A DNA stretch of 13,612 nucleotides from an uncultured Oscillospiraceae bacterium. GTDB taxonomy: Bacteria > Bacillota > Clostridia > Oscillospirales > Ruminococcaceae. Position 1 is the stretch's first letter. Every line of letters begins with the position of its first letter. Under the pieces are notes generated by a model, which did not search any database, was not told the DNA's origin, and was given only the letters and a program-made list of their open reading frames with translations. The stretch covers positions 1 through 13,612 of the forward strand of contig CAJTQM010000013.1 of assembly GCA_910578255.1 (NCBI GenBank), written 5' to 3'. Position numbers and translations under genes: made by a program. Shown one piece after another: positions 1 through 4,591 of the stretch.

Positions 1-105
1 AAAGACAGTGAGGAGCGTCTGTCCGCCAGAATCGAGGAGATCGAGGTGGTCACCGCGCAAAACTGCTACGAGATTCAAAAGATGAAAAACAAACGGGCGA
101 TGTAG
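1..105 (+). CDS. C-terminal fragment of an unidentified protein
   Basis: An open frame enters from the left edge and ends at TAG 103-105, leaving 34 residues. The tail is highly charged, with Glu, Arg and Lys alternating (for example SARIEEIEVV and EIQKMKNKRAM), and would suit a helical or coiled-coil end. A GC-rich hairpin with a T-run follows directly, which supports a real gene end. The fragment is too short to assign a family. It points toward the flagellin gene, so the two are convergent. Confidence 0.6.
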   Translation, partial: KDSEERLSARIEEIEVVTAQNCYEIQKMKNKRAM

Positions 106-106
106 C

Positions 107-137
107 AAAAAGGGACCTGGGCGCAGGCCCTTTTTTT
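107..137 (+). terminator. Rho-independent terminator of the first gene
   Basis: GGG-A-CCTG pairs with CAGGCCC across a short GGCG loop (one bulged A), followed by seven T. It begins one base after the stop codon of the left-edge gene. Confidence 0.8.
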
Positions 138-204
138 GTGCGCAAAAATCCCGCGAAAGCCGCCCGGATGGCAAAACGGGGGACCGCCCGCGCCGGGCCT
201 ATCG

Positions 205-240
205 CGCAAAAAAATGGGACCGCCATAAGCGGTCCCATTT
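205..240 (-). terminator. Flagellin terminator
   Basis: A perfect 12-bp stem (212-223 with 229-240, loop CATAA on the plus strand) is flanked on the left by an A-run. Read on the minus strand it is a GC-rich hairpin followed by seven T. It lies about 55 bp beyond the flagellin stop and fits a rho-independent terminator for that gene. Confidence 0.85.
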
Positions 241-295
241 GTGCCCTGGGGGGCGAGGTTTTGTTGTAAGAACGGATAAACCGTACCAGAGGGGC

Positions 296-2083
296 TTACT
301 GGAGCAGCTGCAGCACGGACTGAGGCTGCTGGTTCGCCTGGGCCAACATAGCCTGAGCGGACTGAACCAGTACGTTCATCTTGGTGTAGTTCATCATCTC
401 CTTGGCCATATCGGTATCCCGGATACGGCTGTTGGCGGCGCTCAGGTTCTCAACCGCAACGTCCAGGTTGTTGATGGTGTGCTCTAAGCGGTTCTGCAAA
501 GCGCCCAATCCGGCACGAGTAGTAGAAACCGTGTTGATGGCGTTCTTGATGGTGTCAATGGCGTCGCTGGCGCCTTCCTCGGTCATGATGCCGCTGGTGC
601 GCAGGCTATCCAGGCCAAGACCCTTGGCGCTCATGTCCTTAACGGAAACGCTCATCTTGTTGTAGCTGTCAGCGGTGTCGCCGATTTGCAGAGTCAGCGC
701 ATGAGTGCTCTTGGCAGCGTCGATGCTGCCATATTTGACCAGGCCATTCCAGTCGGCATCTACTGCCTGAGTATTGCCGCCGTCATAGGTGCCCTTTCCG
801 TCGGTACCAGCCAGATTGTTCTTGCTGTAGTCAACGCCGCCCTCTTTTTCAGTGAGGTAAACAGTGGCAGTGTTGGCGTCGGTCTCTACAAAGAAATTCT
901 TATTGCCTTCGGCCGCAGCAGACAAACGCTGAGCTGCCTCACTCAATAAATCGGCGGAATCAACATTTTTGTCAGTCAGGTCAATTACATTGGCCTGATC
1001 CTTGTATTTGCTGTTTTTGCCAACTGCAAACACATAGGTGGTGTCACCGATGGTCAGCGTGCCGCCATCCTTGACATGATCTGCGGTAAGGTCAAACGTG
1101 CCTTGTGCATACAGGCGGTCGCCGGCAGCCGCGCCGTTTTTGGTAACGGTAACAGCCTGCACGCCGCCCTGATTGTACTTGACACCATCGGTGATATTAC
1201 CAGCGCCATCGTCTGCATAATCTGTCCCAGCAGCAGGTACAAAGGTCAGTTTGTTAGCAGCCGCCGCAATAAGGTCAGCACCTTTCTTCTGGGTAAAGGT
1301 AAGTCTGCCGTTTCCATCGTTTGTAACGGTGTATTCAGCGCCACCCTTGTCTGTCCATTCCCCAGCAGTTGCCAGGTTATCAAAAATCGCGTCGGCAACT
1401 TCTTTTCCGGTAACAGTTGCTCCTTTACCGATGGTAAGGGCTGCTTTAGCAGTAGCATCAGCACCAGCTTTGTTCAACTGAAGGTCAACATCGCCTAGCT
1501 TCAAAGTAATTTTGTCATCAGCATTTTTGGTGTTGGTCCAAGTAGCCTGGCTCAGATCCAGAACAAATTCGCCCAGCGCTTCATTTGCGCTCTGCTTGCC
1601 GTCTTTCACGTGTGTTACAGTCAGATTTTGCTCAGCGGCTACAGCGATCTTATCTTCCATGGAGCCGTCCAGCAGCTTGGTGCCGTTGAAGTTGGCGGAC
1701 TGGCTGATACGATCGATTTCGTCCAGCAGCTGATCCATCTCGTTCTGCAGCGCCTGACGCTCCTGAGAGGTGTAGGTGCCGTTGGCGGATTTGGAAGCCA
1801 GTTCTACCATACGGTTGAGCATGTCGTGCACTTCGTTGAGGTTACCTTCAGCGGTCTGAATCAGGCTGATGCCGTCCTGCGCGTTGGCAGATGCGGTCTC
1901 CAGGCCTTTGATCTGCGCTTTCATCTTCTCGCTGATCGCCAAACCCGCGGCGTCGTCGCCTGCGCGGTTAATGCGGAAGCCGGAAGACAGCTTTTCCAGA
2001 GATTTGGATACCGCGCTGTTGTTCATACCCAGCTGACGGTACGCGTTCAGTGCCATTGTGTTTGTTCTTACGACCATTCCCAT
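296..2083 (-). CDS. Flagellin, large form with long variable domain
   Basis: This is the structural subunit of the flagellar filament, exported and polymerised outside the cell. The 595 residues show the conserved D0/D1 N-terminus at about 1-142 (MALNAYRQLG, KLSSGFRINRAGDDAAGLAI, SANAQDGISLIQTAEG) and the C-terminal D0 helix at about 495-595, ending SVLQLLQ. The middle (about 145-490) is a long variable region rich in Thr, Asp, Gly and Lys with beta-type repeats, so the protein is longer than the usual 270-500 residues. The start at 2083 is chosen because GGAGG sits 7 nt upstream; Met3 (2077) would be 13 nt away. It lies downstream of csrA on the same strand, and its leader has two GGA hairpins that suggest CsrA control. 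The symbol could be hag or fliC; several flagellin paralogues are common, so none is assigned. The family call is secure. Confidence 0.97.
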   Translation of the reverse strand: MGMVVRTNTMALNAYRQLGMNNSAVSKSLEKLSSGFRINRAGDDAAGLAISEKMKAQIKGLETASANAQDGISLIQTAEGNLNEVHDMLNRMVELASKSANGTYTSQERQALQNEMDQLLDEIDRISQSANFNGTKLLDGSMEDKIAVAAEQNLTVTHVKDGKQSANEALGEFVLDLSQATWTNTKNADDKITLKLGDVDLQLNKAGADATAKAALTIGKGATVTGKEVADAIFDNLATAGEWTDKGGAEYTVTNDGNGRLTFTQKKGADLIAAAANKLTFVPAAGTDYADDGAGNITDGVKYNQGGVQAVTVTKNGAAAGDRLYAQGTFDLTADHVKDGGTLTIGDTTYVFAVGKNSKYKDQANVIDLTDKNVDSADLLSEAAQRLSAAAEGNKNFFVETDANTATVYLTEKEGGVDYSKNNLAGTDGKGTYDGGNTQAVDADWNGLVKYGSIDAAKSTHALTLQIGDTADSYNKMSVSVKDMSAKGLGLDSLRTSGIMTEEGASDAIDTIKNAINTVSTTRAGLGALQNRLEHTINNLDVAVENLSAANSRIRDTDMAKEMMNYTKMNVLVQSAQAMLAQANQQPQSVLQLLQ

Positions 2084-2087
2084 AGTA

Positions 2088-2109
2088 ATACCTCCATGCC
2101 AGCCGGTAT
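2088..2109 (-). promoter_or_regulatory. Probable CsrA site over the flagellin ribosome site
   Basis: On the mRNA, ATACC pairs perfectly with GGTAT, presenting a 12-nt loop that ends in ATGGA. That GGA is part of the GGAGG Shine-Dalgarno sequence. CsrA binds GGA in hairpin loops, and in Bacillus subtilis hag one of its two sites covers the ribosome site. The pairing is read directly; binding is inferred. Confidence 0.6.
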
Positions 2110-2114
2110 CCAGT

Positions 2115-2133
2115 TTCAGCGTCCTAATCTGAA
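2115..2133 (-). promoter_or_regulatory. Probable upstream CsrA site in the flagellin leader
   Basis: On the mRNA, TTCAG pairs with CTGAA around the 9-nt loop ATTAGGACG, which displays AGGA. It lies five bases upstream of the hairpin over the ribosome site, giving the paired arrangement expected for a CsrA dimer. The structure is seen by eye; function is inferred from the B. subtilis hag model. Confidence 0.5.
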
Positions 2134-2176
2134 CCTAACAGACAGCGGCTGTTTTTAAAATAAATATTTTTCCAAA

Positions 2177-2212
2177 CCCTGTCCGGCGCTGCGCGCATTG
2201 CCCCGGGCAGGG
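2177..2212 (-). terminator. Hairpin between csrA and flagellin
   Basis: Ten-base arms at 2177-2186 and 2203-2212 pair with one C-A mismatch in minus-strand RNA, followed by TTTGG and an A/T-rich run. It may be a weak terminator of csrA or a structured part of a joint csrA-flagellin mRNA. I cannot tell which, and I see no clear sigma-28 promoter after it. Confidence 0.35.
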
Positions 2213-2248
2213 ATGAAAACAAATTTTGTGCGGAACCCTCCGCGGGGG

Positions 2249-2524
2249 TTATTCTTCAGCGGAATCGGGGTCCCCGGCGGCCATCCGGGCCATTTCCTTG
2301 CGGGTTTTCTTGGTCCGCCGTCCCACTTTTTTCGAGTGGATGGCTTCCAGCTTCTGCTGAATCTCTTCGCACCCTTCGAACATCTCGCTGCGGGCGATTT
2401 TCACATCGGCCGGCGCCTCGATGGCGATTTTTACCTGTCCGCCCACGCCGCCTTCAAATACGCTGATAAAAATGTTGTCGTTCAAGACCAAAAACTCGCC
2501 CATTTTTCTGGTTAAAACCAACAT
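2249..2524 (-). CDS. csrA: CsrA, translational regulator (carbon storage regulator)
   Basis: CsrA is a small RNA-binding dimer that blocks translation by binding GGA motifs near ribosome sites. In Firmicutes its main known target is flagellin mRNA and its antagonist is FliW. The sequence opens MLVLTRKMGEFLVL, the CsrA signature, with the RNA-contacting Arg6 and a conserved Arg45 in VKIARSEMF. I start at 2524 rather than the upstream in-frame ATG at 2539 because the motif begins there and GGAGG (2533-2537) lies 8 nt upstream; the longer start would overlap that ribosome site. At 91 residues it is longer than E. coli CsrA (61) or B. subtilis CsrA (74), owing to a basic tail from about residue 65 (KKVGRRTKKTRKEMAR). 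Flagellin lies downstream on the same strand. FliW, its usual neighbour, is not in the window; a recombinase and an inverted-repeat element sit upstream instead. Confidence 0.95.
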   Translation of the reverse strand: MLVLTRKMGEFLVLNDNIFISVFEGGVGGQVKIAIEAPADVKIARSEMFEGCEEIQQKLEAIHSKKVGRRTKKTRKEMARMAAGDPDSAEE

Positions 2525-2552
2525 ATCCTTCGCCTCCATGCTTTACCGTCGG

Positions 2553-2576
2553 TGCCAAAAAGTATACCTTTTGGCA
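2553..2576. repeat. Left 24-bp inverted repeat, probable recombinase crossover site
   Basis: This is an exact reverse complement of 2690-2713. It is itself nearly palindromic: the two 12-bp halves match at 11 of 12 positions around a central AT (2564-2565). Serine invertases such as Hin and Gin use roughly 26-bp sites made of two 12-bp half-sites around a 2-bp core, which is the same plan. It sits about 16 bp upstream of the csrA ribosome site, so it would fold as a hairpin in a csrA leader. Confidence 0.75.
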
Positions 2577-2689
2577 GTGAGAAATTTTTTCGCAAAATCC
2601 CTTTAGTTTCCGGGGAAATCACCGAATATGTAGGATTGAAAGCATTTGTTGGATGAAAAATGCACAAAATAACAATCGCCGTTTCGGAT
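2577..2689. other. Putative invertible DNA segment (113 bp)
   Basis: This A/T-rich, non-coding stretch lies between the two exact inverted repeats; the crossover points at the two AT cores are 137 bp apart. It holds a candidate minus-strand promoter (2666-2695) directed at csrA and a small hairpin (GCATTT 2642-2647 with AAATGC 2658-2663). A promoter-bearing segment bounded by recombinase sites is the usual form of an on/off switch. That it inverts is inferred from layout only. Confidence 0.6.
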
Positions 2690-2695
2690 TGCCAA
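2666..2695 (-). promoter_or_regulatory. Candidate promoter for csrA inside the switch
   Basis: On the minus strand TTGGCA (5 of 6), 18 bp, then TATTTT (4 of 6). The -35 box is the inner half of the right repeat, so the whole promoter lies inside the crossover points and would turn with the segment. It is weak by sequence. Another -10-like box, TATACT, occurs on the minus strand in the left repeat without a good -35. Confidence 0.35.
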
Positions 2696-2713
2696 AAGGT
2701 ATACTTTTTGGCA
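2690..2713. repeat. Right 24-bp inverted repeat, probable recombinase crossover site
   Basis: Exact reverse complement of 2553-2576, again with two near-identical 12-bp halves around a central AT (2701-2702). It ends 7 bp before the stop codon of the recombinase gene. On the plus strand it is followed by eight T (2715-2722), so it would also act as a terminator for any plus-strand transcript leaving the segment. Confidence 0.75.
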
Positions 2714-2720
2714 ATTTTTT

Positions 2721-3332
2721 TTATTGTGCAGACTGGCCCGTCCCGGCCCGATATTCCCGCAGCCGCCGGTAGAAGGTTCCGTGGGAAAGGCCGGTCCGGG
2801 CCAGCGCCTCGGCGAAGGGGAGCAGGCCCTTTTCCCATTCGTCCACCACCAGCGGAAAGTTTTCCGGCGCGGGCACGGCGGGCCTGCCGAACCGAACGCC
2901 CCGTTCCCTGGCGGCGGCGATGCCCTGGGCCTGCCTGCGGCGGATGTCCTCCCGCTCTTTTTGCGCCACAAAGGAAAGAATCTGTAAGGTCAGGTCGGCG
3001 ATAAAGGTACCCATCAGGTCCTTGCCCCGGCGGGTATCCAAAAGCGGCATGTCCAGGACCACCACGTCCACCCCCTTTTCCTTGGTCAGTATCCGCCACT
3101 GGTCCAGAATTTCCCCGTAGCTGCGCCCTAACCGGTCGATGCTCATAACGCAGAGCAGATCGTCTTTTTTTAGCTTTTGCAAAAGCTTTTTGTATTGGGG
3201 GCGCTCAAAATCCCTGCCGGACTGCTTGTCGATGTAAAGGGATTTTCGTCTCACACCGGCTTCTTTCAGCGCGATGAGTTGCCTAATTTCGTTTTGCTCC
3301 TGGCTGGAAACGCGGGCATATCCGTATGTCAT
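2721..3332 (-). CDS. Serine site-specific recombinase (resolvase/invertase family)
   Basis: This enzyme cuts and rejoins DNA at paired sites through a phosphoserine link. The 203 residues match the small resolvase/invertase group (about 180-200). The N-terminal catalytic domain opens MTYGYARVSS, giving Arg7 and nucleophile Ser9; SIDRLGRS (64-71) supplies further active-site arginines. The long E helix ends in AAARERGVRFGRP (about 139-151), and a helix-turn-helix follows at about 173-192 (ALARTGLSHGTFYRRL). AGGAG lies 9 nt before the ATG. No truncation or missing catalytic residue is seen. The gene ends 7 bp from one of two exact inverted repeats that have invertase-site symmetry, so it probably acts on them, as Gin, Pin and Cin act on adjacent segments. 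It could instead act elsewhere or be a resolvase. Confidence 0.95.
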   Translation of the reverse strand: MTYGYARVSSQEQNEIRQLIALKEAGVRRKSLYIDKQSGRDFERPQYKKLLQKLKKDDLLCVMSIDRLGRSYGEILDQWRILTKEKGVDVVVLDMPLLDTRRGKDLMGTFIADLTLQILSFVAQKEREDIRRRQAQGIAAARERGVRFGRPAVPAPENFPLVVDEWEKGLLPFAEALARTGLSHGTFYRRLREYRAGTGQSAQ

Positions 3333-3381
3333 ATTTTTCCACTCCTGTCCATGGTAAAATCATCCTGTTTCTTAAAATCAT

Positions 3382-3414
3382 AATCCCTCCGGTCCTGTTT
3401 TGGCCGAAGGGATT
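3382..3414. promoter_or_regulatory. Stable hairpin in the intergenic leader
   Basis: AATCCCT pairs with AGGGATT, continuing as CGGTC with GGCCG (one mismatch, one G-T pair), around a CTGTTTT loop: a stem of about 13 bp. It lies between the divergent recombinase and zinc-ribbon genes and could belong to either leader. There is no T-run on either side, so it is not a terminator by itself. Confidence 0.45.
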
Positions 3415-3441
3415 TGCATGGTTTGTCCTTTCGGCGTCGAG

Positions 3442-3475
3442 AAGGATGCAGCGTGTGCGCATCCTTGTATTTTTA
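3442..3475 (+). terminator. Terminator-like hairpin, possible attenuator
   Basis: AAGGATGC (3442-3449) pairs perfectly with GCATCCTT (3459-3466), followed by GTATTTTTA. No plus-strand gene ends just before it; the next plus-strand gene starts about 120 bp downstream. TCCTT at 3426-3430 could pair with AAGGA (3442-3446) in a competing stem, as in transcription attenuators. Confidence 0.45.
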
Positions 3476-3596
3476 GAAATAAGTTGGCCCAAATCGCGCG
3501 TAATATTTCGGATTTTTTACAGTATGAAGGAAGTCCGCTGGTGAAAACCGGAAATTTTACAAAGTGAAAAGGAAAGGAAGACGGAACGTAAAGCAA

Positions 3597-3851
3597 ATGA
3601 GATATTTAAAGGGGAAAGCGGCGCGTCAAACGCATTTTCTAAAATTATTTTTCCATCTTCTCAGCTACCGCAGAAAAATGCCGGTAACCGAGATCGCCGT
3701 CTATTCTCCCCACGACCGGGAGGAAAACAGCTATTGCATCTGCCCAAGATGCGCCGCCACAATGGAAAGAGAGTATGTGGGTTTTTGCAATCAGTGCGGT
3801 CAGCGGCTGGGGTGGAAAAATTTTCAGAATGCCCGCATTATCTACCGTTAA
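3597..3851 (+). CDS. Small zinc-ribbon protein, function unknown
   Basis: I do not recognise a named family. The 84 residues have a basic N-terminal part with a hydrophobic patch (HFLKLFFHLL, about 13-22) and a C-terminal zinc ribbon made of CPRC (49-52) and CNQC (64-67), with an extra Cys47. Such a ribbon usually binds a structural zinc and can serve nucleic-acid or protein contact. The start is uncertain: ATG at 3597 is taken as the best compromise. GTG at 3564 would add 11 residues with only a weak GGA upstream, and ATG at 3679 would leave little more than the ribbon. AGGAAG lies rather far (16 nt) upstream of 3597. The gene is divergent from the recombinase and is preceded by a two-hairpin leader. 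Confidence 0.7.
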   Translation: MRYLKGKAARQTHFLKLFFHLLSYRRKMPVTEIAVYSPHDREENSYCICPRCAATMEREYVGFCNQCGQRLGWKNFQNARIIYR

Positions 3852-3872
3852 AGGCGGCGCGATTTTCGTAGG

Positions 3873-3930
3873 ATAAAAATACCGTCCAAAGCTTTTTCAT
3901 TCAAAGAGGCTTTGGACGGTGAGTGCTTTT
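3873..3930. terminator. Bidirectional hairpin terminator
   Basis: A perfect 12-bp stem (3881-3892 with 3909-3920) with a 16-nt loop. On the minus strand it is followed by ATTTTTAT; on the plus strand by GAGTGCTTTT. It lies 30 bp after the zinc-ribbon gene, which it probably ends. Confidence 0.65.
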
Positions 3931-3954
3931 AGTCAATTAAAAAAGCGGCAAAAT

Positions 3955-3992
3955 AAAAAGGAGGGACACCGTTTGGGCGCTCCCTCCTTTTT
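3955..3992. terminator. Strong bidirectional terminator
   Basis: AAAAAGGAGGGA (3955-3966) pairs perfectly with TCCCTCCTTTTT (3981-3992) around a 14-nt loop. Both strands end in a T-run. It lies about 70 bp after the minus-strand small coiled-coil gene. Confidence 0.8.
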
Positions 3993-4064
3993 GTCCTGGG
4001 GATGAATCTTTGTTGTAAAAACGAACCGGCCGCATTCGGTATCATCCGGACAATCCCATTTTGC

Positions 4065-4271
4065 CTACATAAGGTCCTCGATGCCGGCCGCAATTTGGTC
4101 GATTCTCTGCTGAAGGCGCTCAAAAATTTTTTGCAGCGCCGCCCGATCAACGTCAAGACAGCTGGCAGACAGTTCGGCCAGCAAAAGCATCTGGTGGAGA
4201 AGGCGGTCGATTTCGCCCAACGCCTGGTCGATGGATTGGATGGGTAAATCAGAATTTTGGATGGGCGGCAA
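4065..4271 (-). CDS. Small helical protein with TTG start, unknown function
   Basis: The 68 residues are not of a family I recognise. After a short polar start (PPIQNSDLPIQ) the rest reads as continuous amphipathic helix with leucine/isoleucine spacing (IDRLLHQMLLLAEL, LQKIFERLQQRI), so a coiled coil or helical hairpin is likely. The start is a TTG at 4271 supported by a full AGGAGG (4281-4286) 9 nt upstream; that match is the best evidence that the gene is real. A strong terminator follows. The protein has no signal peptide or membrane segment. A longer minus-strand frame overlaps this stretch in another phase but lacks any ribosome site. Confidence 0.7.
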   Translation of the reverse strand: MPPIQNSDLPIQSIDQALGEIDRLLHQMLLLAELSASCLDVDRAALQKIFERLQQRIDQIAAGIEDLM

Positions 4272-4347
4272 GGCGTGATTCCTCCTCTGATAAAAATCTT
4301 TTGTATCGTTTGCCGGATCTTCAGCCGGCAGCCGCTGAAAGCCATAT

Positions 4348-4419
4348 TGGTATAATACAGCCTTACTGTTATTATACCTGGATTTTAATGGCCGATTTAC
4401 AAGTATGAACTATTATACC
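4348..4419. promoter_or_regulatory. Repeated GGTATAATA boxes, divergent promoter/operator
   Basis: GGTATAATA at 4349-4357 is repeated inverted at 4370-4378 and again at 4411-4419. The first reads TGGTATAAT on the plus strand and the third the same on the minus strand, both extended -10 boxes, without good -35 boxes. The first pair forms a dyad with 12-bp spacing whose inner CAG/CTG also pair. They could be back-to-back promoters, a repressor operator, or both. Confidence 0.45.
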
Positions 4420-4430
4420 ACAAATGTCAG

Positions 4431-4505
4431 CTGCGGCATAGAAGCAGTTGTGTTGCGTCAAATATGCCGCAGGATTTAAGCGGCTTGGTGGAATAGGTTA
4501 AAATC
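4431..4505 (+). promoter_or_regulatory. Two-hairpin structured leader before the deacetylase
   Basis: CTGCGGCATA (4431-4440) pairs perfectly with TATGCCGCAG (4463-4472) around a 22-nt loop, and GGATTT (4472-4477) pairs with AAATCC (4500-4505). If transcribed from the plus-strand -10 at 4351, both would lie in the deacetylase 5' leader. I cannot match this to a known riboswitch class. Confidence 0.35.
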
Positions 4506-4591
4506 CCAAAGAGATAGGAGAAAGGAAACTTCGCACCCAAAAGACAAAACAGCCGGGCAAACCGCATAGAATGGATAGCGGGGGGATGCGT

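Larger units (their letters stand above)
4272..4591. other. 320-bp intergenic region rich in inverted repeats
   Basis: No gene is visible here. The stretch separates the divergent small helical gene (minus) and deacetylase gene (plus). It holds three copies of GGTATAATA in both orientations (4349-4419) that double as -10 boxes, and two hairpins (4431-4472 and 4472-4505). The remaining 65 bp before the deacetylase show nothing I can name. Confidence 0.6.

Noticed and set aside
402..2158. Several plus-strand open frames opposite the flagellin gene
   Set aside because: They lack ribosome sites and family motifs and mirror the codon bias of the flagellin strand; they are shadows.
2084..2250. Sigma-28 promoter before flagellin
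   Set aside because: I looked for TAAA-15 bp-GCCGATAA on the minus strand and found no acceptable match.
2590..2632. Plus-strand sigma-28-like site (TTTA, 15 bp, ACCGAATA) in the invertible segment
   Set aside because: Two mismatches in the four-base -35 and an altered -10 make it too weak to report.
2553..2713. The repeat pair as the ends of a miniature transposon (MITE)
   Set aside because: No target-site duplication is visible at the flanks, and the internal symmetry of each repeat plus the adjacent serine recombinase fits crossover sites better. It is not fully excluded.
3382..3475. Cyclic di-GMP riboswitch on the minus strand, suggested by AGGACAAACC
   Set aside because: The rest of the class I core (GACGCAAAGC and receptor) is missing.
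3929..4345. 138-residue minus-strand frame over the small helical gene
   Set aside because: No ribosome site, and it conflicts with the 4065-4271 frame, which has a full AGGAGG.
4475..4520. tRNA-like stretch (GGTGGAATAGGTTAAAATCC)
   Set aside because: The T-stem does not pair and there is no acceptor stem.
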